Positions 33,372 to 41,704 of a stretch of DNA of 64,000 nt are shown piece by piece. The notes beneath the pieces are model-generated. The model made no database searches and was not told the DNA's origin. It saw nothing but the letters and a program-made list of their open reading frames with translations. The stretch's first letter is position 1. Each line of letters begins with the position of its first letter. Made by a program: the position numbers and the translations under genes. The DNA comes from Corallococcus sp. EGB (GTDB lineage Bacteria; Myxococcota; Myxococcia; Myxococcales; Myxococcaceae). The stretch is taken from assembly GCF_019968905.1 (NCBI RefSeq), contig NZ_CP079946.1, forward strand, positions 6,855,356-6,919,355. The letters run 5' to 3'.

Positions 33372-35051
33372 GTGGCCCCGCACGTCACCGCACTCGAACC
33401 GGCCCCCCAAGCGGACGAAGTGCCGGACTCCTTCCCGAGCCCCTTCGACGCCGTGGGCCCGCACGCCCTCGCGCGCCGGGCCGCGGAGTCGCTGCAAGCC
33501 ACGCTCCGCGAAGGCTTCATCGCGCCAGGGCTGCCCGGCGACATCCTCCAGGGGCCGGACGGCGGGAAGATGTTCGGCGTGCTCGTGGTGCGCCAACCGG
33601 ATGGAACCTTCGGCGTGCTGCGAGCCTTCTCCGCGATGCTCGCCGGCCGCTGGGACGTGCCGGGCTTCGTGCCCCCTGTCTTCGACCGCGAGGCCCGCGC
33701 CCGCGTGGAGCCGGTGGCCGACGCCACGGTGAAGGCCCTGCTGGCCCGCGCTGAAGCCTGGAGCGCCTCCGACGAGCTGCGCCGCCTGCGCGAGGACGAT
33801 GACGCCCGGCAGGCACGCGAAGCCACCGAGCGCGAAGCCGTGCGCCAGCACCACGAGGCCCGCCGCCGCCAGCGTCACAAGCGCCGCGCCGCCCTCCTGG
33901 CCACACAAGGACTCACGGAGGCCGCACGCGCGGAGGCGCTCCATTCACTCGACCAGGAGAGCCGGGGCGACAAAGCAGAGAAGCGCCGCTGGGACGCCAC
34001 GCAGGAAGAAGCCCGGCGCCAGTTCGCCCCGGCCCGTGCGAAGGCGGAACGCCGCGTGCGCGCGCTGGACCGGCTGCGGCGCATCGTCTCCCGCGGCTTC
34101 ATGAAGCAATTCCACGACACCTACGCCGTCACCAACGCCCGGGGAGAGACCCGCCCCCTGCGCTCGCTCTACGGCGGCTCCGAGCCCCCGTCCGGCGCCG
34201 GTGACTGCGCGGGCGCGAAGCTGCTCGCCTACGCCTTCGCGCAGGGACTCCAGCCGGTCGCGCTCGCGGAGTTCTGGTGGGGCACGCCGCCCGCATCGGG
34301 TGGCCGCATCCAGGGCGCGTTCTATCCCGCATGCCGCGACAAGTGCGGCCCCCTGCTCCCGTTCATGCTGGAGGGTCTGAAGGTCTCCGCGCCCCGGGTC
34401 TTCGTCCCGCCGCCCGCGCCCACGCCAGACCTCTCCATCGTCTTCGAGGACGCCTGGCTCGTCGTCATCGACAAGCCCTGCGGCCTGCTGTCCGTGCCGG
34501 GCCGGGATGCCGCCCTGTTCGACTCGGTGCTCACCCGGCTGCGCGCGCGATACCCCAACGCCACGGGACCGCTGCTCGCGCACCGGCTGGACCTGGACAC
34601 CTCCGGGTTGCTCGTCGCCGCGCTGGACAGCCGCACGCACGCGTCCCTGCAACGCCAGTTCCTCCACCGCGAGGTCTCCAAGCGCTACGTGGCGCTCATC
34701 GACGGCCCCGTGCGCGAAGACGCGGGCACCATCACCCTGCCCCTGCGCGTGGACCTGGATGACCGTCCCCGGCAGATCGTCGACCCCGTGCACGGCAAGC
34801 CCGCCGTCACCGACTGGGAGGTCCTCCAGCGCAAGGCGAACCACACGCGCGTGGCCTTCCATCCGCGCACCGGCCGCACCCACCAACTGCGCGTCCACGC
34901 GGCCCATCCCCAGGGCCTGGGAGCACCCATCGTGGGAGACCCGTTGTACGGCCACGCGGGCCTCCGCCTGCACCTGCACGCCGAGACACTGTCGTTCATG
35001 CACCCGGCGACGGGGCAGCGCGTGTCCTTCACTCGCGCCGCCCCGTTCTAG
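33372..35051 (+). CDS. RluA-family pseudouridine synthase with long N-terminal region
   Basis: A 559-residue protein. The C-terminal ~220 residues are an RluA-type pseudouridine synthase: LSIVFEDAWLVVIDKPCGLLSVPG, the catalytic Asp in HRLDLDTSGLL (~residue 405), SKRYVALIDG and HPRTGRTHQLRVHAA. The N-terminal ~330 residues contain a charged coiled-coil (about 130-235) and a GDCAGAKLLAYAF / GGRIQGAFYPACRDKCGPLL domain. Such fused 550-residue RluA proteins occur in several phyla; the N-part function is unknown. Start GTG 33372. Substrate RNA unknown. It converges with the quinone reductase-like gene, 9 nt apart. Confidence 0.85.
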   Translation: MAPHVTALEPAPQADEVPDSFPSPFDAVGPHALARRAAESLQATLREGFIAPGLPGDILQGPDGGKMFGVLVVRQPDGTFGVLRAFSAMLAGRWDVPGFVPPVFDREARARVEPVADATVKALLARAEAWSASDELRRLREDDDARQAREATEREAVRQHHEARRRQRHKRRAALLATQGLTEAARAEALHSLDQESRGDKAEKRRWDATQEEARRQFAPARAKAERRVRALDRLRRIVSRGFMKQFHDTYAVTNARGETRPLRSLYGGSEPPSGAGDCAGAKLLAYAFAQGLQPVALAEFWWGTPPASGGRIQGAFYPACRDKCGPLLPFMLEGLKVSAPRVFVPPPAPTPDLSIVFEDAWLVVIDKPCGLLSVPGRDAALFDSVLTRLRARYPNATGPLLAHRLDLDTSGLLVAALDSRTHASLQRQFLHREVSKRYVALIDGPVREDAGTITLPLRVDLDDRPRQIVDPVHGKPAVTDWEVLQRKANHTRVAFHPRTGRTHQLRVHAAHPQGLGAPIVGDPLYGHAGLRLHLHAETLSFMHPATGQRVSFTRAAPF

Positions 35052-35060
35052 ACGCTCGCA

Positions 35061-35969
35061 TCAGTTGACGAGCACCACCTTGCCCGTGACGCCTTGCTCC
35101 GCGAGCTTCTGGGCCTCGCGTGCGTCGTCCAGCTTGAAGGTCCGGCTGATGGGAATCACCAGGTCGCCCTTCGCCACGCTCTCGGCAATCTGCGAGAGCC
35201 GCTTCGCATCCGGATGCGACATGAAGCTGCGCACGACGAGCCCCTTCTCCTTCGCGCCCTTCGGTTCGCCCAGCACGCTGCCCACGGTCCCGCCGTGCTT
35301 CACCTTGCCGAGCACCGCCGCCACGGTCTCACCGCCCACCGTGTCCGCCACCGCGTCCAGCGTGGGCAGCTTCGCGATGTCCTTGGGGTCATCCAGCGCG
35401 ACGACGCCGTCCACGCCCAGCTTCCGGGCCTCCTCCACCTGACTCTTCCGCACGCCCGCCCAGACCTTCGCGCCCCGCGCCCGCGCCGCGAAGACGGCGG
35501 AACGTCCCACCGAGCCCAGCGCGCCCGTGATGAGCAGCGTGTCCCCCTTCGAGGGCCGCACCTGCTCCTCGATGAGCTGCGTGCCCGTCAGCGTCACCAG
35601 CGGCAGCGCGGCGGCATCCTGTAGCTTCAGATTGTCGGGCACCTTCGCCCAGCACTCCGCGGGCGCGACCACCGTCTCCGCGTAGCCCGCGTTCACCAGG
35701 CCCATCACGCGGTCCCCCCGCTCGAAGGAGTCCTCGAGGCCCGTGCCCACCTCCAGGACCTCACCGGCCACGTCGCGCCCGAGGATGGCGGGGAACTTCA
35801 AATCCACCCGCCCCTTCATCTCCCCCCGGCGGATCTTCCAGTCCACCGGGTTGATGCCCGCGGCGGTGACGCGGACCTTCAGCTCGCCCGGCCCCACCTT
35901 CGGCTCGGGCATCTCCTGCACCGCGAGCACGTCCACATCCCCATAGCCTTTCAGCACGACCGCTTTCAT
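35061..35969 (-). CDS. NADP-dependent zinc-less alcohol dehydrogenase / quinone oxidoreductase-like
   Basis: A 302-residue MDR-family oxidoreductase. MKAVVLKGYGDVDVLAVQEMP and VRVTAAGINPVDWKIRRGEM are the GroES-like start; FPAILGRDVAGEVLEVG follows; ITGALGSVGRSAVFAARARGAKVWAGV is the NADPH-binding Rossmann motif. There are no structural zinc Cys residues, as in quinone oxidoreductases/ enoyl reductases. Expected reaction: NADPH reduction of an activated double bond or quinone. ATG 35969 is used because the family starts at MKAVV; the open frame reaches 36020. Confidence 0.88.
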   Translation of the reverse strand: MKAVVLKGYGDVDVLAVQEMPEPKVGPGELKVRVTAAGINPVDWKIRRGEMKGRVDLKFPAILGRDVAGEVLEVGTGLEDSFERGDRVMGLVNAGYAETVVAPAECWAKVPDNLKLQDAAALPLVTLTGTQLIEEQVRPSKGDTLLITGALGSVGRSAVFAARARGAKVWAGVRKSQVEEARKLGVDGVVALDDPKDIAKLPTLDAVADTVGGETVAAVLGKVKHGGTVGSVLGEPKGAKEKGLVVRSFMSHPDAKRLSQIAESVAKGDLVIPISRTFKLDDAREAQKLAEQGVTGKVVLVN

Positions 35970-36082
35970 CCAGGCCTCCACACAGACGAGCGAGGGATCA
36001 GCACTCCAACGTCGGCCCAACGGTAAGCACCGCCAGGAAGGCCGCCATCGTCGCCAGCCGGTCGCCCCGTCTCCTGCTCCCT

Positions 36083-36973
36083 TCAGTCCCTCCGCTCGCT
36101 GGCCTGCACCCCGGCGTCGTTCATTGGGGGGACCCGCATCCGTCCTCCCGTCACGCGCCCCTGCTCGACGTCGATGAGCCAGTAGCCCTCGTGGCCCGCG
36201 AACGTCGACGAGCCCGCGCCAAACAGGTGGGGCCCTGTCCCGGTGGCCTGGTGATGGAAGCGCTGGTGGATGTGGCCGTGAAGCACCGCGTGGCGACTCC
36301 CGGGCAGCAACCGGCAGAGCGCCGCTCCATCCCGGAGCCCCCAGGGCCCCGTCGCCAGCTCCCCCCGGGATGTCAGCGGTGCGTGGTGCACGACAACCAG
36401 CAGCGCCCGCCCGGCCAGCCGAGGATCCGCCACCACCGCCGCGAGCCCTTCGAGCTGCGCACGTCCGATGAACCCGCGGGAGATTCCGGGAACAAGGGGC
36501 AGGCGCGCGGAGCAGAGCCCCACCACGGCGGCTCCGCTCCCCACCAACCTGACGAACGGGTACCGGCCTTCCCTGCGGTGCTCGGGGAGGTCGCTCTCCA
36601 ACAGGTGCCCGAAGTAGCGCTCGAACCGCGCGGCGCGGACACTGCCGGGCGTGTACACGTCATGATTGCCCGGGATGACGGTGCAGCGGCGCCGGTCCTC
36701 CCCCCACTCGCCCAGCGCGTCCCGAGCGGCCTGGAACTCACCGTCCAGCGCGCACGCGGTGAGGTCCCCCGACAGGATGAGGTGGTCGGCGTCGTGCGTC
36801 TTCGCCTCGCGCACGATGGCGGAGAGCGTCCGGGCAGCGCGCGCATAGGCTTGCGCGCGCCCCCCCAGGAGCAGCTCCGGTAGGGCCAGCCAGCGACGCC
36901 ACCCCAGTGGGCGCGGGGCAAGCCTCCGGTAGTCCGCCGTGAGGTGGACGTCAGAGCAATGGATGAAGCGCAT
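36083..36973 (-). CDS. Metallophosphoesterase
   Basis: A 296-residue calcineurin-like phosphoesterase with all five metal motifs: SDVHLT (D-x-H), LILSGDLTACA (GD), IPGNHDVYTP (GNHD), VVVHHAPLTS (H) and LHGHIHQRFHH (GHxH). The binuclear metal site is complete. The substrate is unknown. It starts at ATG 36973, 59 nt after the stop of the triple-repeat lipoprotein gene on the same strand, so the two could be co-transcribed. Confidence 0.86.
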   Translation of the reverse strand: MRFIHCSDVHLTADYRRLAPRPLGWRRWLALPELLLGGRAQAYARAARTLSAIVREAKTHDADHLILSGDLTACALDGEFQAARDALGEWGEDRRRCTVIPGNHDVYTPGSVRAARFERYFGHLLESDLPEHRREGRYPFVRLVGSGAAVVGLCSARLPLVPGISRGFIGRAQLEGLAAVVADPRLAGRALLVVVHHAPLTSRGELATGPWGLRDGAALCRLLPGSRHAVLHGHIHQRFHHQATGTGPHLFGAGSSTFAGHEGYWLIDVEQGRVTGGRMRVPPMNDAGVQASERRD

Positions 36974-37032
36974 GGAGGACGCGGCCCCGCTCCCGGCCCG
37001 AGCGGCCGGAAGCGGGAGGACTCCGCCGGAGA

Positions 37033-37830
37033 CTACAGCGACTGGCAGAGGGCGTTGCCCGTGGTGCGGGTGTCCCAGTCCCGGATGCCGCAGCCGTAGC
37101 CCGGGCCGTCCATGCTCCCGCCACCAGCCAGACGGGCGATGTCCCACGTCCCCAGGGCCGCGCAGGCCTCCGACTGGCGGGCGCGCGCCTCCTGCGGCGA
37201 CAGCAACGCCGTCCCCGGCGTGCACGGCTTATCCCCCGCCACGGTGACGAAGGAGAGCTGCGCGCAGAGGGTGTTGCCCAGCGGGCGCGAATCGAAGTCG
37301 CGGATGCCGCAGCCGTAGCCCGGGCCGTCCATGCTGCCGCCGTTCGCCAGCCGCACGATGTCCCACGTTCCCAGCACGGAGCAGAAGCCGGACGGATTCG
37401 TGCGCGCCACCAGCGGGCTCACCAGCGTGAGGCCCGACGGGCAGACGCCGTCCCCCACCGCGGTGCTGGCCGTGCCGACCAGCTTGCAGACGCTACCGCC
37501 CAGCGCGCGGTTGTCGTAGGTCCGGACGCCACAGCCGTAGCCCGGACCGTCCATGCTGCCGCCGTTCGCCAGCCGGAGGATGTCCCACGTGCCGAGCTGG
37601 CCGCAGAGCGCAGCGGCGTTGGCGCGCGCCTCCTCGGGGGACGCGAGCGTGTAGCCCGACGGGCACGCGGTGTCCCCGGGCACGCTGGAGATCTGCCCCG
37701 CGAGCGCCGCGCTCGACCGGGCGGTGTCCTTCGCTCCACCTTCGGTGGACTCCGCGGGCGTGCCGCACCCCACCGAAAGCATCGCGAGGCTGACGCCCGA
37801 CAACAGGGAAACAACCAGGTTCTTCTTCAT
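37033..37830 (-). CDS. Lipoprotein with three exact-spacing Cys repeats (unknown family)
   Basis: A 265-residue lipoprotein (MKKNLVVSLLSGVSLAMLSVGC). The mature protein is three tandem repeats of 73-74 residues (about 51-117, 124-190, 197-263). Each has four cysteines at identical spacing (C-x19-C-x23-C-x14-C): C56/76/100/115, C130/150/174/189, C203/223/247/262. The core of each is LGTWDI-x-RLA-x-GGSMDGPGYGCG, with a trailing D-x-R-x2-GN-x-LC. Two disulfides per repeat are likely. I do not recognise the domain. ATG 37830 has GGAG upstream. Confidence 0.83.
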   Translation of the reverse strand: MKKNLVVSLLSGVSLAMLSVGCGTPAESTEGGAKDTARSSAALAGQISSVPGDTACPSGYTLASPEEARANAAALCGQLGTWDILRLANGGSMDGPGYGCGVRTYDNRALGGSVCKLVGTASTAVGDGVCPSGLTLVSPLVARTNPSGFCSVLGTWDIVRLANGGSMDGPGYGCGIRDFDSRPLGNTLCAQLSFVTVAGDKPCTPGTALLSPQEARARQSEACAALGTWDIARLAGGGSMDGPGYGCGIRDWDTRTTGNALCQSL

Positions 37831-38156
37831 GACGGACTCCATGCGTGGGACTGCGTGGACCTGACGAAAAAGACAGACATCGCATCCAGCTCCGCCTTCA
37901 CGGGCGGAAGCGAGGCCGCGGCGTGCGCCGCCTGCCTCGGGCCACGGCCATCAGCAAGCGGCATACCAATCCAAGACAAAACGCGCGCCCCAGCATGGCA
38001 ACCCATTCGTGACGAGCTGCCGCGCCGCGCCCGCGTCCCCCGCGAACGCAACCGCGTGATGGACAGACGCCAACCGGAAAATCCCGGCGGCGTGTCCATC
38101 CGTCCCGGCGCCTCGCATGGTTCGTGAATGGCATCACGCGCCTGGAGGTGGAACGA
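37831..38156. other. Divergent intergenic region, no gene seen
   Basis: The 326 nt between the triple-repeat lipoprotein and the nucleotidyltransferase-like gene contain no protein-like ORF. The GGAGG at the right end is the ribosome-binding site of the downstream gene. Promoters for both genes should lie here; no clear consensus boxes or dyads were found. Confidence 0.4.
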
Positions 38157-39593
38157 ATGCAGGTGAGACACGCAGCCATCAGCGCCAGCCATGAAATCTT
38201 CGACTCAAGTGAAGCCGCGATCCAGGAGGCGGTGACCCGGCGCGTCGCGGACCGCCTGGCCCGAGAACGACAGCAGCGCCAGCCCGCGCGCTATCGGCGG
38301 TGGAAGGTGGTGGATACCACTCCGCTGCTGCGCTCCATGGAAGGCGGGCTCGACGACACGAAGTTCCTCTACCCCGTCCTGGACAACCTCCCGGTCATTG
38401 TCTTTCCCCTGCTGAGCCACGCGCTCGCCGGGGTGCACGTCAGCGTCTACGGCCCCCCGGAGGTCTGCCGCGTGGTGGAGGTGGTGCGCGACGTCCTGCT
38501 GGCGATGGGCCGCCTGGAGGACCGCGCGCGGGTGGTGACCGTCGAGGAGGACCGGAGCGACATCTCCCTGTCCCGCTCACTCCAGCGCGCGACGGAGGGC
38601 CTGTCCGCCCCGAGCGACGCCCCCATCGTCTGGTCGGCTGGTGACCTGGTGCTGGCCTATGACGTCCACCCCTGGCTGACGGACCGGCACCTCCCCGGCT
38701 ACGAGCTCATCTTCAACCTCAATGCCCGCCAGCGCGTCTTTCCGGAGGGCACCCCGGAGCTCTTCGCGCGCAACTACCTGGACCGCCTGCGGGTGGAGCG
38801 CGAACCGGAGGAGCTCCTGGACATCAAGGAGCCCAACGTCCTGCTCTTCACTGCCCGGGGCCTGCGGGGACTGAGCAGGGTGGACGAGCTGCGGCATCCC
38901 CGCCCGGGTGACACCTATGTGAACGTGCTCCTGCGCGCCGCGGCGCGCACGTTCTGGCACACGAGCCCCGCGGCGACGCTGGCCTTCCTCCGCTACGGAT
39001 GGAAGCGGACCCGCGACCGCCTCCAGGCGCCTGACGCGCTGGGCAGCCACCACGCCGGGGAGCTGGCCCGGACGTTCTTCGGCGTGCCCACCCTCATCAA
39101 GGCGGAGAACACGGATCCGTTCTGCGTGCGGGATGGCGACAGCGTGGAGGACCTGTTCGGCTATTACCGCGCCGTCCTGCAACCCATCGTGGACTCCGGC
39201 GCCACGAAGGAGGCCGGCTACCGCGAGCTTGCGCGCTACCACCCGCACGCGGAGGTCCTCTACCGGGTGTCCCAGGCGCTGCGCCCGCTCCAGGAGGAGC
39301 TGTCCCTCTGGCGCCGGTGGCCGGAGCTCATCCGGGACAAGCTCGCCACGCTCAACCAGCGGCTGACCGCGGAGTTCCGGGGCCTGGGCCTCCCTGACGC
39401 GGCGCGGCCCGTTCCGGAGTACTTCGGCGCGGACGGCGTCTTCCATTCCTGCCCCCTGCCCTCGGACCGGCTGTCCCAGACGCGTGACTTCCTGCGCAAT
39501 GTCTATCTCCCGGCCTTCGAACGGAACCAGGAAGCCATCTCATGGAGTGCGGGAGGCCGTTTCCCCGCGGAACGCAGACGCGTCAGGGGTTGA
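38157..39593 (+). CDS. Nucleotidyltransferase-like protein, paralogue A
   Basis: A 478-residue soluble protein. Residues ~55-130 (GGLDDTKFLYPVLDNLPVIV, then FPLL, VHVSVYGPPEVCRVVEVVRDVLL) and the later SAGDLVLAYD resemble the first half of GT-A-fold NTP transferases (K-x2-xPV-x-NLPVI, GD). The usual LAGGxGxR loop is absent, so the call is tentative. C-terminal half: helical, with RYGWKRTRDRLQAPD, KAENTDPFCVRDGDSVEDLFGYYRAVLQPIV and WRRWPELIRDKLATLNQRLT. It is paralogous across its whole length to the protein at 51136-52581 on the other side of the heptose cluster. ATG 38157 has GGAGG 10 nt upstream; GTG 38124 is an alternative. Confidence 0.7.
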   Translation: MQVRHAAISASHEIFDSSEAAIQEAVTRRVADRLARERQQRQPARYRRWKVVDTTPLLRSMEGGLDDTKFLYPVLDNLPVIVFPLLSHALAGVHVSVYGPPEVCRVVEVVRDVLLAMGRLEDRARVVTVEEDRSDISLSRSLQRATEGLSAPSDAPIVWSAGDLVLAYDVHPWLTDRHLPGYELIFNLNARQRVFPEGTPELFARNYLDRLRVEREPEELLDIKEPNVLLFTARGLRGLSRVDELRHPRPGDTYVNVLLRAAARTFWHTSPAATLAFLRYGWKRTRDRLQAPDALGSHHAGELARTFFGVPTLIKAENTDPFCVRDGDSVEDLFGYYRAVLQPIVDSGATKEAGYRELARYHPHAEVLYRVSQALRPLQEELSLWRRWPELIRDKLATLNQRLTAEFRGLGLPDAARPVPEYFGADGVFHSCPLPSDRLSQTRDFLRNVYLPAFERNQEAISWSAGGRFPAERRRVRG

Positions 39594-39664
39594 CGCAAAT
39601 CAGGGCCGCGACCGGAGCCCCACCGGGCGGCCCGCCCGCATCTGTGATTGGCATCTGGAGTGCA

Positions 39665-40363
39665 ATGACTTGCTCCATGGCCTTCCGCAAACACGTCTTG
39701 AGCGACCTGGGCAGCAGTTATTCCAACTTCAACGAACACCACAAGGACATCCGGGCGTTCTTCGAAATCATCGGGGTGCGCTTCGCCATCCGCGAGTACG
39801 GCGTCAGCCTGAAGCCGCTCGCGGGCAACAAGCTGTTCTCGAACGCGAGCGGCTACCTGCTGACGGATGACAGCTCCTATCCCTTCTATCTGTGGATGCC
39901 TTCGTGGCTGGGCCGCTTCTACGTGGACCCGCTGCACGTCCCGCCGGGCACGCCGGTGGACGCGTGCACCGCGCGGGACGTGCGGCACATCGCGTTCATC
40001 TGGATCTGGCTGGGCTTCAATGACGCCTATGTGAATGACGCGGAGGGTCCGGAGGTCTGGTTCGGCGTGGCCGAGCCCCGACCGGACGACCCCTCCGAGT
40101 CCGTGGTGGTGACCGCGGACAAGATGTGGAAGTACTTCCGCATCGAGCGGACGAGCCAGGGAGAGAGCGATGGCTGGCTCACCGGCGGCTTCCAGAAGAA
40201 CTCCATCGGCTGTGATTTGAACGGCCGCTGGTCCATGCGGCGCGTCCCGCTGGAGAAGCTGTCGAGCTACTACCAGATTGAGAAGCACGTGGTCCGGCCG
40301 CTCGGGGAGAAGTTCCACGAGCTGTCGAGCCCCTTGCCGGGAGCGCTCGCGCTCGTGAAGTGA
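39665..40363 (+). CDS. Hypothetical protein of the heptose region
   Basis: A 232-residue soluble protein with no recognised family. MAFRKHVLSDLGSSYSNFNEHHKDIRAFFE is charged and helical; the middle has aromatic-rich strands (YPFYLWMPSWLGRFYVDPLHVP, DVRHIAFIWIWLGFNDAYVND). The end is SSYYQIEKHVVRPLGEKFHEL. It lies 71 nt after paralogue A on the same strand and converges with the ten-gene operon over a hairpin, so it probably belongs to the same locus. ATG 39665 follows TGGAG; the ATG at 39677 is a second candidate. Confidence 0.65.
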   Translation: MTCSMAFRKHVLSDLGSSYSNFNEHHKDIRAFFEIIGVRFAIREYGVSLKPLAGNKLFSNASGYLLTDDSSYPFYLWMPSWLGRFYVDPLHVPPGTPVDACTARDVRHIAFIWIWLGFNDAYVNDAEGPEVWFGVAEPRPDDPSESVVVTADKMWKYFRIERTSQGESDGWLTGGFQKNSIGCDLNGRWSMRRVPLEKLSSYYQIEKHVVRPLGEKFHELSSPLPGALALVK

Positions 40364-40373
40364 CGCGCGGGGC

Positions 40374-40402
40374 CGTCCCGGAAGCCGCGCGCGTCCGGGA
40401 CG
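40374..40402. terminator. Hairpin between convergent genes
   Basis: CGTCCCGGA (40374-40382) pairs perfectly with TCCGGGACG (40394-40402), an 11-nt loop between. It lies in the 48-nt gap where the hypothetical gene and the long minus-strand operon meet, so it could terminate both directions. No U-run follows. Confidence 0.6.
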
Positions 40403-40411
40403 CTCCGCCCG

Positions 40412-41704
40412 CTATGCCCTCTGTCCGCGCGGCGTCCGCGCCACCGCGTTTCGCGCCGCCGCCGTGAGGTCTCGGACGGTGCGGTAGCGCCCGGGCTCGA
40501 CCAGCAGGTCGCGCCCCAGATGGACGCAGCGCTCTTCGCAGCGGGCCCTGCGCTCCGGATCCGCGATGCGCTCCAGGTCCAGGACATGGGCCAGGCCGAA
40601 GATGCGCCGGAGCATCTCCGCGCCCGTGTACGCCACGCTCTGCTCCCACAGCCGCTGGAGGAAGGCACGCCGCTCGGTCCGCAGCGCCTCGCGCTCCCCA
40701 GGACGGGTGAGCAGCACCGCGGGGTCCCCCGCGCCGGCGCCGTGCGCCTCCCAGAGGTGGAGGAAGGTCTCGTGGAAGGAGGACCACAGCGCCTCCGCCA
40801 CCTCCAGGACCCACGACGCGGAGTCCTCCCTGGGCGCCCGGGCGGTGGCGTGTCCCTCCTGGCTGAAGAAGGAGAGCAGCAGGTGGGCGAGCAGTGAGCC
40901 CACGTCGAACGCCATGGGCCCGTGGAAGGCGAACTCCTGGTCGATGATGCGGGTGTCCTCCTGCGTCACCATGATGGAGCCGGTGTGCAGGTCGCCGTGG
41001 ATCAACGCCTCGGTGGTGTTCAGGTAGTGGTGCTTCAACCGGAAGGCCGCGAGCTTCAGCGGCACATCCTCGCGGACCGCCGCCGCCAGCCCGTCCAGCG
41101 CGGGGGACGTCCAGCGGTTGCGCGGGTGCACCTGGTACGGCTCGGTGAACACCATGTCCTCCATGATGCGGCACATGGCGGTGTTCGCGCTGAAGGCCGC
41201 CACGCCCGCCCGCTTCTCCTCCGCCGTCAGCGCCAGGCTGGAGGTGAAGAACAGCGACCGGGCCAGGTAGTCCGCCACCTGCGCGGCGAAGCGGGGGTAG
41301 CGCACGCCGTCTGTCATTCCCTCGCGCAGGATGCGGTGCGGCGTCAGGCATTCCACGACGAGCAGGAAGAGGCGCGCATCGTGATGCAACACCTCCGGCA
41401 CGCGCCGCCCCACGTGCTTGCCGTGCTCGCGCAGGGCGAGGTGCTCGAAGTGGATGCGGCCGAGCGCCAGGGGCCAGGACTCGCCCACCAGCCGCACGTA
41501 GGGCAGGGATTGCTTCACGCACACGTCGCCAGCGGGACCGTGGACACGGAACACCTGGTTGACGTTGCCGTCGTTCGCCTCGACGACGCGCCAGTCCTCG
41601 GGGCGGCCGCCCAGCCTCGCGGCGAGGTGCGGATGGCGCGCGAGGTAGCCGGGCAGGCTTCGCGCGTCGAGGGGTTCGTAGCCTTCGGGAACACTCAACG
41701 CCAT
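40412..41704 (-). CDS. S-methyl-5-thioribose kinase (MtnK)-like sugar kinase
   Basis: A 430-residue kinase of the aminoglycoside phosphotransferase fold. ANDGNVNQVFRVHGPAGDVCVKQSLPYVRLVGESWPL, VVECLTPH, ALIHGDLHTGSIMV (catalytic HGD) and IIDQEFAFHGPMAFDVGSLLAHLL are the full MtnK signature. MtnK phosphorylates the anomeric O of methylthioribose in methionine salvage. No other mtn gene is nearby; it is the last of ten overlapping genes in a heptose operon, and its start overlaps the amine-oxidase stop by 10 nt. It may therefore have been recruited to phosphorylate another sugar C1, which is inference. Confidence 0.85.
   Translation of the reverse strand: MALSVPEGYEPLDARSLPGYLARHPHLAARLGGRPEDWRVVEANDGNVNQVFRVHGPAGDVCVKQSLPYVRLVGESWPLALGRIHFEHLALREHGKHVGRRVPEVLHHDARLFLLVVECLTPHRILREGMTDGVRYPRFAAQVADYLARSLFFTSSLALTAEEKRAGVAAFSANTAMCRIMEDMVFTEPYQVHPRNRWTSPALDGLAAAVREDVPLKLAAFRLKHHYLNTTEALIHGDLHTGSIMVTQEDTRIIDQEFAFHGPMAFDVGSLLAHLLLSFFSQEGHATARAPREDSASWVLEVAEALWSSFHETFLHLWEAHGAGAGDPAVLLTRPGEREALRTERRAFLQRLWEQSVAYTGAEMLRRIFGLAHVLDLERIADPERRARCEERCVHLGRDLLVEPGRYRTVRDLTAAARNAVARTPRGQRA

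Noticed and set aside
38124-38159. GTG 38124 as the start of nucleotidyltransferase-like paralogue A
   Set aside because: ATG 38157 has a GGAGG at proper distance and gives a start matching paralogue B more closely.
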